In this document: positions 1-9,751 of the stretch, in pieces
Layout of the letters: the number at the start of each line of letters is the position of its first letter
Numbering within the stretch: position 1 is the first letter of the stretch
NCBI GenBank assembly: GCA_017163975.1
Contig: JAFFSR010000035.1
Location: 1,054,001-1,118,000 of the forward strand
Origin: Anastatus disparis
Taxonomy: Eukaryota > Arthropoda > Insecta > Hymenoptera > Eupelmidae
DNA length: 64,000 bases
Direction of reading: 5' to 3'
Translations under genes and position numbers: made by a program
The notes under the pieces: generated by a model
Databases searched by the model: none
Told to the model about the DNA's origin: nothing
The model's input: the letters and a program-made list of their open reading frames with translations, nothing else

Positions 1-756
1 CTAAACCCACCCCCCCCCCCCTACCTCCACCCAAAAACCCACAACACCACACCAACCACTCCCATCCACAGGCAGCCATACCCTTGCCCCTTAATTTCAA
101 TTTAGTTCAAAAAATTTAAAACCCACCACAAACCTATATCCTATCCAAATAAAACTTCAATAATTCTTAAATTAACTCTTTCTTTTTTTTTAAAATCTAA
201 TATTTTTTATTTTTTTGACCCCCACATATACAAAATTACCTTCCCCATTATTACTTTATTTAATTCACTTTATATCTTACCTCCCATATATCTTTTATTA
301 TTTTTTTCCTTTCTTTTCTTTCTCTTTCTTATTTCCCTCCTAATTTTTACCTTCACCATACAATTACAATTTTCTTTTTTTTTCCACCTTTTTATTTTTT
401 TTTCTTTTTTTTTAAACACAACTTATTACCCATAATTTTTTTTTTTTGTTTTTTTTTTCCACCCCCACCTTCCCCCACCCCATTTATTTAGATTATTAAA
501 GCCCTGACCATGCCAAATCCACACCTATATGAGTATATCTTGGAGCCACAACATTGATCATGTACAATGCAAAACTAGATAATCTCCTTATAACCACCCC
601 CACACGCCTCACACCAGAGCGATCCGCCGGCCGAGCCCCACGCCAGCCCTTAGTCTCTCCCCTCCATCTTAATAGAGAAACCACTCACTAACACCGCAAC
701 ACACCCTCAACACTCTTTGGTGCGCCACCAACGTACGGTTTCAGGCCGCAACCCCA
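1..756. other. Low-complexity C/T-rich stretch, then unassigned sequence
   Basis: The first ~490 bases are runs of C, CA and T with almost no G. They look like a simple-sequence block or a poorly resolved contig edge. Bases ~496-756 are more complex and more GC-rich but show no recognisable domain. Reading frames here overlap the following MITE copy and are not supported as genes. Confidence 0.6.
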
Positions 757-859
757 ATGCTTTGAAACGTGTAAAACCAAAAAATCATCACATGAGATTT
801 TAGCATGATTAATCACCTGAGAAATCAGGTGATTTCTCACCTGAGATTTTTTAGTAGGG
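757..859. mobile_element. One arm of a palindromic CCCTACT-ended MITE
   Basis: This ~100 bp segment matches the arms of the MITE at 13517-13622 and 20985-21087, ending in AGTAGGG. It contains the same overlapping TCACCTGA/TCAGGTGA palindromes. Only one arm is recognisable, so this is a truncated or solo copy. The partner arm was not found in the window. Confidence 0.75.
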
Positions 860-947
860 AATCGTATCCATTTTGTTATTTTCAACCTAAATATGGCAAA
901 AATAAAACAGTAAATTTTTTTCTTAATGTTTTTTTAATAGTTTTGCA

Positions 948-990
948 AGTAATAAAAATATCAATATAGGGATCTGATATTTTTATTACT
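948..990. repeat. Perfect 16 bp hairpin
   Basis: AGTAATAAAAATATCA (948-963) is exactly complementary to 975-990, with an 11 nt spacer. After one mismatched pair the flanks pair for four more bases. It lies just outside the left inverted repeat of the 7.6 kb unit. Confidence 0.8.
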
Positions 991-1022
991 GGCAATTTTA
1001 CGCAAATGAAAAAAAAAGAATT

Positions 1023-1365
1023 CTCCAGCTCAATTAGAAGCCGAGATAATTTTTTTTTTAATGAAAATTCGCCAATTGTTTATTTATAAAGATTTAGGAT
1101 TGATATTTTTATCACAGCTAGTATAATACTTGAAGTTTATGATTTTATTATATCAGAGATAAAATAAACATTTTACTATGTTGAAAATTAATATAAAAGT
1201 AATCAAGATTGCTACTAGTTAAACAGAGTCACCTTTCTTGCCTTGCAAGAAAAATAATCTGGCGAGTTATAATTCATGTTCCGATTAAAAATTCATTGTA
1301 TCTCGGCTAATTATTGTCCAATTTCGACGTTTTTTTTAAATCGGGGTAGCGCATGAAAATCATAA
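1023..1365. repeat. Left inverted repeat of a 7.6 kb unit
   Basis: About 340 bp, beginning near CTCCAGCTCAATTAG and ending near AAATCGGGGTAGCGC. It is the reverse complement of 8265-8608 with scattered mismatches. Landmarks shared by both arms are AGCCGAGATAATTTTTTT, CTTGCCTTGCAAGAAAAATA and CTCGGCTAATTATTGTCC. Arm length and orientation fit the terminal inverted repeats of a DNA transposon. The exact end and the target duplication are not resolved because the arms run into A/T tracts. Confidence 0.8.
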
Positions 1366-1584
1366 CAACTGGAATATTACATGAAATTTTTTTTTTTAAT
1401 TCATTACATCCGTAATTAAAAAAATTAAAAAATAAGGTCACGTATTTTTTCTTTTTTCATGAAAATGAAAACTTGAAGAGATAGAGGCAGTTGAAATTGG
1501 TGTGACGTCACAAATAACAAATAAATGTATAGGAATCTAATATGGTTTGAGATGCAACTCTTACAAAATCAAAAATAATATCTG
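1366..1584. other. AT-rich interval, nothing recognised
   Basis: No open frame or strong repeat is seen. A TGACGTCA octamer lies at 1503-1510 inside GTGACGTCAC. Confidence 0.5.
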
Positions 1585-1900
1585 ATAGAATCTTTCACCA
1601 ATATTACAAATCAATATTTGATGAAAGATTTTAGAAATATTTTAGAAACATTTCTTGAAAGATTCATAATCTTTTATGAATCCGTTAATAAAATATTTCT
1701 GCAATCTTTCAACAATATTACGAATCGATATTTTATAAAAGATTTTAGAAATAGTTCAGGAACATTTCTTGAAAGATTCATAATCTACCATGAATCTTTC
1801 AATCAAATGTTGCTGCAATCTTTCAACAATATTACAAATTAATATTTCACAAAACCATGAAAGAATGTTACAGAAACATTACATGAAATATTTCAAATCA
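1585..1900. repeat. Two-copy ~116 bp minisatellite with TTTCTTGAAAGA units
   Basis: The segment with TTTCTTGAAAGATTCATAAT recurs about 116 bp later (near 1649 and 1765), with CTGCAATCTTTCAACAATATT in both copies. The units are built from short TTTC...GAAA palindromes like the larger arrays at 9752-12527 and 30731-32435. The reading frame across it is a by-product of the repeat. Confidence 0.75.
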
Positions 1901-2263
1901 ATCTTCTAGGCGGACATATCAATATTTCAAAAACATTTCATAGTTTTTATTTTTTATTATTTTTTATTAGCTTTTTCAATTTGGAAATCATACGCTAAAC
2001 CAAACCTAGAATAAAAGTTATTATTAGTTTTTATTTTTTATTATTTTTTATCAGCTTCTGATTGGCTCATTTGGATTTTATTCGGTGCTTTACCAAGCCT
2101 AAAAGGGCTTCTACCTAGAAAATATCTAAATCATCTTGCAATGTTTATCTCAGCTTTAAATACTCTTCTACAAAATAGCATATCACCACATGAACTAAAG
2201 ATTTCAAAAATTTTATTAATATAATTTGTTTTTTATTTTGGTATATTTTTCGGAGATAAGTAT

Positions 2264-3059
2264 ATGTACTACAATGTACATTTACTGTTACATTTAACTG
2301 ATACTGTCGAGAATTGGGGACCACTATGGGCAATCAATACTTTTCCCTTCGAAAGCCATAATAAAAATTTACTTGAAATGAAGAAAAGTAATTACCACAT
2401 CGCTAAAGAAATAGTTATTAGACTATTAACTTATCAACAAATTCCACAATTAGAAACGGAAAGCTTTATTTCTCAAGAAACGAAAGATTTTGTTGATCAA
2501 CTGAACAGTAAAAGATTAAAGAAAGTAGTAAAAATAGGTGATTGTACACTAGTAGGATGTGCAAAACGTCACATTCTAACCAAAAAAGAAATTTCGTGCC
2601 TTCGTTTCTTTATAAATATTAATAAAATTACTGAATGTAAAAAATACAATAAAATTATATATCAAAGTTGTAGATACACATCTTGTTATTATTCAAAAGG
2701 AAAAAACTAATGATTCTATTTTTCAAACGAAAGATAGTAGATTCGGAATCATTAGTTCTATATATTTGATTAAATACGACGATAACTGTGATGTTTATAT
2801 TTTCTTTAAATTATTAAAACTTGTACCGGTTTCATTTGTTAATGACACTGATGTGAAAGAAGTCATAAATTTAAAAAAATGTTCACTCTTTCATGGCGAA
2901 ATTCAATGTCTTAAGTATACCATGCTACACCGGCCTTGTATAATAACAAAATGTAATGATGATTATTATTTAAGCTCAATTTTTAAAGGTGCTCTTGGTC
3001 GCTGCATTAATTTAGATTTGATAAGTAAATCGTATTATATGTTAGCGTTGACATTGTAA
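2264..3059 (+). pseudogene. EnSpm/CACTA-like transposase C-terminal fragment, left arm
   Basis: The reading frame starts with MYYNVHLLLHLTDTVENWGP followed by LWAINTFPFESHNK. This resembles the conserved 'VHLLLHLvd.v..wGPLWa...FpFE' block of EnSpm/CACTA-type transposase proteins (the DUF4218-like C-terminal region). It continues for 148 residues to a stop after YSKGKN. The same protein resumes in another frame at 2766 (IKYDDNCDVYIFFKLLKLVP...) and ends at a TAA near 3059. A six-A run at 2701-2706 is where the frame is lost; five or eight A would restore it. No upstream catalytic part is visible, so this is a fragment. The family assignment rests on the single conserved block and is tentative. 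Confidence 0.6.
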
Positions 3060-3554
3060 ATACAAAATAAAACTTCTTTTATAATTGTAAAATAAGACTT
3101 ATATTTTTATATAAAAGTTTTTATGTAAAAATAAAAATAAAAATTCTTTTTGAATCAATTATATCCTTACCTATCTACTTACTTTCAATAATCAAAAACA
3201 ATTTCTAACAATTTTTAAAATCTAATGAAAAAATAATTATAACTTTTTTTTATCGTTTCCTTCAAGTGAACACCTTTAAAATTCAAAAAATTAATAAAAA
3301 AATTAATAAAAATTACTAAAAAGTAATATTAATAACTTTTATTTAACGTTGGCTTTATATGTATATATACCTTCCATACCAAAAAAGAAAAAAAAAATAA
3401 TAACCGATGATAATTTTTACTTACGGTTTACTTTATGCATATACTTACCACGCTGAAAAAGATAATGAAAAATAATAACTTTTTTTTAAAATTATTTTTC
3501 GTTGTATAGAATTATTATTATTAGTTATTAACGGCAGATTATTTCCGCTTGGGA
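3060..3554. other. AT-rich non-coding part of left palindrome arm
   Basis: This is downstream of the transposase fragment and duplicated in inverted form at 4567-5160. It contains A/T homopolymers and repeated AATAATAACTTTT motifs. No gene is seen. Confidence 0.6.
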
Positions 3555-3649
3555 TGGTGGAAAATTAAAAAATCTGAAAAATTTTACATATTGAAAGAGT
3601 AATTTGTAAACTCAAAAATAAAACCTAACCTAAAATCCGAAGTCGCCTT

Positions 3650-4170
3650 AAAACATTCCAGTGAAAGGCTCCTGAAAGCTTCCGTAAACCTTCCAAGGAA
3701 GATTCCGTTGAAAGATTAATGAATCATTGCACCGAAAGATTTCATGGAAGCTTTGTAGAAGACTCCGTTTTCCTTTCGGGGAAATGTTGGGAATTTTCAC
3801 TGGAATATCCCGACTTAAGTCTCCTGGAAGATTCCATAAACCTTCCAAGAAAGATTCCGTTGGAAGATTAATGAATCATTGCTCCGAAAGACTTCACGGA
3901 AGCTTGAATGGAAGACTCCGTTTACCTTTCAGCGAAATATTGAAGATTTTCACTAAAATATTCCGGTTCGAGTATCCTGGAAGCTTCTGTAAACCTTGCA
4001 AGGAAGATTCTGTTGGAAGATTGATGAATTATTGCAGGGAAAGACCCAAGGAAGCTCTAAGGAAGAGTGCATTTACCTAACAACTAAATATTGAAAATTT
4101 TTGACTGAAACATTCGGGCCGAAGGCTTCAAGAAGCTTTCGTAAACATTATATGGAAGATTCCATCAGTA
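3650..4170. repeat. Minisatellite with GGAAGATTCCGTTGGAAGATT units
   Basis: A ~155 bp block is repeated about three times. Landmarks are CCTTCCAAGGAAGATTCCGT, AATGAATCATTGC and CTTTCGGGGAAAT. It is found in reverse-complement orientation at 6560-6960. Open frames across it (for example 3727-4080) follow from the repeat phase and are not genes. Confidence 0.8.
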
Positions 4171-4540
4171 GTCTAATGAATCAGGAATTATTATTTTGAA
4201 TGGATGTAAAACGGATACTGCACTAGCACTCATAAATATGGCTTATCCTCGTTTGTATGTTAATAAAAAACAAATGTTAATGACGCTATAGCTACACCAA
4301 AAAGACATTTTTATAAAAATGAGATAATTGTTATAAAAATGAGGTAATTTTTTTAACGGAAATGACTCTATAGCAATAACAAAAAACAAGTCCTTTTCTA
4401 TTCAAATTTTTTATTATATCTAATGACGATATTTTCCCAATACATTACTTGGCACACCAAAAGGCGTTATAAATAACGTCATTTAGTGTGTTAGGGATTA
4501 GGACAAAAAATGACGTCGTTTGGTGTGTTAAATGTTAACA

Positions 4541-4560
4541 AAAAATGACGTCATTTTTTA
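4541..4560. repeat. Perfect 20 bp palindrome centred on TGACGTCA
   Basis: AAAAAATGACGTCATTTTTT reads identically on both strands. The centre is a consensus cAMP-response-element octamer. Function is unknown; it may be only a palindrome inside a repeat. Confidence 0.8.
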
Positions 4561-4566
4561 ATAACA

Positions 4567-6292
4567 ACCCAAGCGGAAATAATCTGCCGTTAATAACTAA
4601 TAATAATAATTCTATACAACGAAAAATAATTTAAAAAAAAAGTTATTATTTTTTATTATTTGTTATAAAAGTGTAGATTTTGGACTGTAATAACTGTTTA
4701 TAATAGTTATTAATAATTATTTTACATTTATAACAGTTGATAAAAGTTATTATCAGTTATTATTTTTCATTATCTTTTTCAGCATGGTAAGTATATGCAT
4801 AAAGTAAACCGTAAGTAAAAATTATCATCGGTTATTATTTTTTTTTTCTTTTTTGGTATGGAAGGTATATATACATATAAAGCTAACGTTAAATAAAAGT
4901 TATTAATATTACTTTTTAGTAATTTTTATTAATTTTTTTATTAATTTTTTGAATTTTAAAGGTGTTCACTTGAAGGAAACGATAAAAAAAAGTTATAATT
5001 ATTTTTTCATTAGATTTTAAAAATTGTTAGAAATTGTTTTTGATTATTGAAAGTAAGTAGATAGGTAAGGATATAATTGATTCAAAAAGAATTTTTATTT
5101 TTATTTTTACATAAAAACTTTTATATAAAAATATAAGTCTTATTTTACAATTATAAAAGAAGTTTTATTTTGTATTTACAATGTCAACGCTAACATATAA
5201 TACGATTTACTTATCAAATCTAAATTAATGCAGCGACCAAGAGCACCTTTAAAAATTGAGCTTAAATAATAATCATCATTACATTTTGTTATTATACAAG
5301 GCCGGTGTAGCATGGTATACTTAAGACATTGAATTTCGCCATGAAAGAGTGAACATTTTTTTAAATTTATGACTTCTTTCACATCAGTGTCATTAACAAA
5401 TGAAACCGGTACAAGTTTTAATAATTTAAAGAAAATATAAACATCACAGTTATCGTCGTATTTAATCAAATATATAGAACTAATGATTCCGAATCTACTA
5501 TCTTTCGTTTGAAAAATAGAATCATTAGTTTTTTTCCTTTTGAATAATAACAAGATGTGTATCTACAACTTTGATATATAATTTTATTGTATTTTTTACA
5601 TTCAGTAATTTTATTAATATTTATAAAGAAACGAAGGCACGAAATTTCTTTTTGGTTAGAATGTGACGTTTTGCACATCCTACTAGTGTACAATCACCTA
5701 TTTTTACTACTTTCTTTAATCTTTTACTGTTCAGTTGATCAACAAAATCTTTCGTTTCTTGAGAAATAAAGCTTTCCGTTTCTAATTGTGGAATTTGTTG
5801 ATAAGTTAATAGTCTAATAACTATTTCTTTAGCGATGTGGTAATTACTTTTCTTCATTTCAAGTAAATTTTTATTATGGCTTTCGAAGGGAAAAGTATTG
5901 ATTGCCCATAGTGGTCCCCAATTCTCGACAGTATCAGTTAAATGTAACAGTAAATGTACATTGTAGTACATATACTTATCTCCGAAAAATATACCAAAAT
6001 AAAAAACAAATTATATTAATAAAATTTTTGAAATCTTTAGTTCATGTGGTGATATGCTATCTTGTAGAAGAGTATTTAAAGCTGAGATAAACATTGCAAG
6101 ATGATTTAGATATTTTCTAGGTAGAAGCCCTTTTAGGCTTGGTAAAGCACCGAATAAAATCCAAATGAGCCAATCAGAAGCTGATAAAAAATAATAAAAA
6201 ATAAAAACTAATAATAACTTTTATTCTAGGTTTGGTTTAGCGTATGATTTCCAAATTGAAAAAGCTAATAAAAAATAATAAAAAATAAAAAC
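4567..6292. repeat. Right arm of the 4.35 kb palindrome
   Basis: Reverse complement of 1942-3554, from CCCAAGCGGAAATAATCTGC outward to AAAAATAAAAACT. It includes the ~110 bp segment missing from the left arm and the same transposase fragment on the minus strand. Confidence 0.92.
5176..5971 (-). pseudogene. EnSpm/CACTA-like transposase C-terminal fragment, right arm
   Basis: Mirror copy of 2264-3059, read right to left. It opens with the same VHLLLHLTDTVENWGPLW block. The frame is broken at two homopolymers. The run in ACCAAAAAGAAATTTCG has five A where the left arm has six, giving a stop after FVSL. The run in GGAAAAAAACTAATG has seven A where the left arm has six. The last part (MLLFKRKKTNDSIFQ... 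to MLALTL, 5176-5553) is open. The two arms therefore carry different lesions in otherwise matching protein. Confidence 0.6.
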
Positions 6293-6555
6293 TAACAATA
6301 ACATAATAAAAAATAAAATAATAAAAAATAATAAAAAATTAAAACAAAAAACAAAAAATAATAACTATTTTAAACTTTTATTACAGTCCAAAATCTAGAC
6401 ATTTTAAATTGTTAATATCAGTTATTATTTATCATTTTTTATTTCAGAATGTGATTTTCGCCTTGGACTCTACGGATTATAATTAATGGTGGAAAATTAA
6501 AAAATCCAAAAAATTTTAGGAACTGAAAGAGTGATTTGTAAACTACAAAATGAAA
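6293..6555. other. Palindrome flank with TAATAAAAAAT runs and a direct copy of the spacer start
   Basis: TAATAAAAAATAAAA simple repeats, then a TTACAGTCCAAAATCTAGAC segment similar in inverted form to ~4665-4690. The segment 6484-6550 directly repeats 3555-3620. Confidence 0.6.
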
Positions 6556-6995
6556 TTCAACCAAACTCCCGTAGTCGCCTTAATGACAATTTTTAATATT
6601 TCGCTGAAAGGTAAACGGAGTCTCCCATTCAAGCTTCTGTGAAATCTTTCGGAGCAATGATTCATCAATCTTCCAACGGAATCTTCCTTGGAAGGTTTAC
6701 GGAATCTTCCAGGAGACTTAAGTCGGAATATTCCAGTGAAAATTTCTAACATTTCCCCGAAAGGAAAACGGAGTCTTCTATAAAGCTTCCATGAAATCTT
6801 TTGGTGCAATGATTCATTAATCTTCCAACGGAATCTTCCCTGGAAGGTTTACGGAGGCTTCCAGGGGTCCTTCGTAGAAAGTTTCTTTTGCAATATTCCA
6901 GAAATATTCCTGTTCTCTTCCATTGAGCCTCCATACATATTTCAATGAAATATTCCATTGCAATATTTTGGAATATTCCAATGATATCTTTTATG
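6556..6995. repeat. Inverted copy of the GGAAGATTCC minisatellite
   Basis: Reverse complement of the array at 3650-4170 (CTTCCAACGGAATCTTCC, GGTTTACGGA, GCAATGATTCAT), followed by GGAATATTCCA units. The paired copies extend the inverted symmetry of the locus beyond the main palindrome. Confidence 0.8.
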
Positions 6996-7689
6996 CTCTG
7001 TGGGATACACTCACTTACATATACTTTTTGTAATTTTAATATTCATTAAAACAAACTGTGATAGGGTTGCATACTCGTTTTGTTATTCATTTTCTTATGA
7101 CAATAAATTGTTCATAGCTGTTTTTAGCCAGCAATGTATCTAATGAAAAACTGCTTGAATTTTTGGATTTTTCAAAATATGATCTAAAATTCTAAAAATG
7201 GCCCAAAACATTCTAGAAAAATTCACATATATTTTTTGACTGATTCTAAGCATTTTTTGTTCCATAAAATTATTTTGTAACGTGATTACTTTTTAAGTAA
7301 AAAATTCTCTAAATTTTTCATTAGACCGCTGGACAAAAATGGCTATTTTGTAATAACGAGAGCAGAAAAAACATCCAAAACCATGTTTTCAGAAACGCTA
7401 GACATTTTTTGCACGATTTTTGGTGTTTATATGATTATTCAAAAGCAGTAACAACAAAATACACGACTTCCACAAAAAAAGTTTTAAAAAATTCAGCCTT
7501 TTTCATAAATAAAACAAAAAACTAATAGGATTCTTCAAGATTTTATGAAAAATGAATCTCAAATTCTGAAAGAGCGACCTCAAAAACCTTTAAGAAGTGA
7601 CTCTGAAAGGGAATAAACTCCATTTTCTATTCGGATCGCTTATTTGAAATTGCGTGCGCGAAAATCTCATTTTGCCTGTTAATGGGTTA
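6996..7689. other. Unassigned AT-rich interval
   Basis: No long open frame, inverted repeat or tandem repeat stands out across these ~690 bases. Confidence 0.5.
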
Positions 7690-8264
7690 AATTGGGGTAG
7701 TTGGTGAAAAAAGAAACTGTCTTATTGGTTTTCTTAAAAAATTTTTATCAAACAATTGTTATTGCAAAAAAAAAAAAAATTATTTCTAACATATTTTCAC
7801 AATTCTTTATTTTAACAAAAATCTTTAAATGAAAAGTTTGTTTGTCTTAATAATTAGACAATTTTTTATTTTATTGTTTTTATCATAAAATCAATATTTA
7901 GCCTGTTAAATGAAAAATAAAATTTTTCTAAAATATTTCCATGAATACTTATTAAGTTAAATAAAATATTATTTATTAATTATATAACTAGGCACATACT
8001 ATTTAAATTCAATATAATCATTGTCTCATATGGTTACAAACGATAAAGACTATATTTTAATTATTTTTTACATAACAGGCTAAATATTGATTTTATCATA
8101 AAAAAGTGAAATGAAATATTGTTTATTTTTTTAAGATGAACAAACTTCCTTCTAAAAGCTTTTTACTAAAATGAATAAATTGAAAAATATGTTGAAAATA
8201 AATTTTTTTTACAATAATTATTGTTGAATGAAGAATTTTTTAAAAACCAATACAACAGTTGTCA
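7690..8264. repeat. Imperfect foldback inside the 7.6 kb unit
   Basis: TTTTTATCATAAAATCAATA followed by TTTAGCCTGTT (7878-7908) is the reverse complement of 8074-8104. The outer parts (CTTATTGGTTTTCTTAAAAA near 7710, and its counterpart near 8230) also pair with gaps. The spacer is ~165 bp of AT-rich sequence. It abuts the right inverted repeat of the 7.6 kb unit. Confidence 0.7.
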
Positions 8265-8608
8265 CTATTTTCACGCGCTACCCCGATTTAAAAAAAAACG
8301 TCGAAATTGGACAATAATTAGCCGAGATACAATGAATATTTAATCGGAACATGAATTATAACTCGCCAGGTTATTTTTCTTGCAAGGCAAGAAAGGTGAC
8401 TCTGTTTAACTAGTAGCAATCTTGATTACTTTCATATTAATTTTTAACATAGTAAAATGTTTATTTCATCTCTGATATAATGGAATCATAAACTTCAAGT
8501 ATTATACTAGCTGTGATAAAAATATCAATCCTAAATCTTTATAAATAAACAATTGGCGAATTTTTATAAAAAAAAAATTATCTCGGCTGCTAATTGAGCT
8601 AGAGCTTT
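8265..8608. repeat. Right inverted repeat of the 7.6 kb unit
   Basis: Reverse complement of 1023-1365, from GCGCTACCCCGATTT to CTCGGCTGCTAATTGAGCTA. A few substitutions separate the arms. Confidence 0.8.
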
Positions 8609-8993
8609 TTTTTAACCGATTTTAAAAAAGAGGAGGTTCTCAATTCAATTAAATCTTTTTTCTCTATCCCTTAGGCGAAACTACGCAGTTCCGCCTAGCC
8701 TTTACACTAGAAAAAGTAGCACTTTTAGCTACAGTTGAAATGACTCACGCGCCTCTTGTCGGCGCCTTCCATGCCTCACGTTAAAATATCTCCCGAGGAG
8801 AAACATAGACTTGACCTAACCAAAACTATTGCTAAAAGCCGTAGGCTCGTGTTTATGATTGTATTCTGTCTTTGTCTCTCTCATAACAAAAAAAAAACAG
8901 ACGATATGTACGATGCGTTTATAAATTAAAACGAATTGTATTCTAATAAAATATGATACTAAACTTTAAAATCTTATATTAAATCTTATCTTA
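8609..8993. other. Unassigned interval between two inverted-repeat elements
   Basis: It includes a short hairpin: TAGGCGAAACT at 8672-8682 pairs with 8687-8697 with one mismatch and a four-base loop. CTCTATCCCTTAGGCGAAAC also occurs inverted near 23883-23902. No gene is seen. Confidence 0.55.
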
Positions 8994-9750
8994 TAAACGA
9001 AAATTCAAAAATTGAAAATGAACTTCTACTTTTAAATGACTATAGATCCGTCAATATTCAAATTATTTGGGCGTTCTTTTAACGAAAGTGTGCGGAATTC
9101 TGTCTAGTTTTAAATGCAATCTCGATTTTTGTAATACAAACTGAGTTATTTACGAAAAACCGAAAAAAGCGATTTTTTTCAAACACGATTTTCTCAAAAT
9201 CTATATTTTTTTTCTAAATTTTTTTATTATTTTATACATAAAAAATACTAACTTTTAGGGTAGGTGAGAATATGCGATTTTGCCTTATTTTTTTTTAACA
9301 GATTTTTAAACGTTTTTTTTATATTTTCGATTTTAAAACATTGATACCATGGCGCATCGTACTATTTTTCCAACTTTTCGTGTTCTTACAACTATTTTTA
9401 TGCTTTTATTTATTAATATATCAAAAATATCAACAATAATCTTTAAAATAAACCCCAGATCGAATATTTTGATCAATTAGAACCAAAGTTATGACGATTT
9501 AAAGTTTAAAAAAAAAATGCTGAAACTTTAAATAAATATATTTACTTTGAATTTTGAATTTTGAATTTTGAATTTAAATTTCGAATTTTGAAAAGGTCAA
9601 TTTTTTTAATACTAAAATATATTATTTGGTCATTATCAATGAACAAATAATATGCGATACAATTAAGAAATGAACACTAATGAATTGAGAACTAATGTGA
9701 ATAAAAAAATCCGAATTTGAATAAAACCTTTCAATTTACTTCTTGCCACT
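8994..9750. repeat. Outer part of left terminal inverted repeat, ~14 kb DNA transposon
   Basis: Begins AAACGAAAATTCAAAAATTG and is the reverse complement of ~22618-23391. Shared landmarks are ATCCGTCAATATT, GTGTGCGGAATTCTGTCTAG, CAATGTTTTAAAATCG in inverse, and ACTTCTTGCCACT. The repeat is interrupted at 9751 by another element and resumes at 12528. Together the two parts are ~830 bp, typical of a long-TIR transposon. Confidence 0.88.
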
Positions 9751-9751
9751 C
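9750..9751. other. TC target-site duplication, left copy
   Basis: TC here and at 12528-12529 flank the satellite-bearing element. The uninterrupted site is readable in the other arm of the host transposon (near 22618, reverse complement GCCACTCATGTCTCG), which has a single TC. Confidence 0.8.

Larger units (their letters stand above)
1942..3554. repeat. Left arm of a 4.35 kb palindrome
   Basis: This arm is the reverse complement of 4567-6292 and nearly identical to it over more than 1.6 kb. The differences I can see are single-base changes, homopolymer length changes and one ~110 bp segment present only in the right arm (about 4656-4764). That segment is flanked by GTTATTATTTTT direct repeats, so slippage loss from the left arm is likely. 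The arm carries a transposase fragment. Confidence 0.92.
3555..4566. other. Spacer of the large palindrome
   Basis: About 1 kb between the arms. The first ~70 bp (ATGGTGGAAAATTAAAAAAT...) is repeated in direct orientation at 6484-6550. The middle is the GGAAGATTCC-type minisatellite. The end has three copies of an ACGTCRTTTRGTGTGTTA-like motif (~4440-4530) and a perfect AAAAAATGACGTCATTTTTT palindrome at 4541-4560. Confidence 0.7.

Noticed and set aside
496..885. Two minus-strand frames of 62 and 65 residues
   Set aside because: The second lies over a MITE arm; the first has no recognisable feature and sits beside low-complexity sequence.
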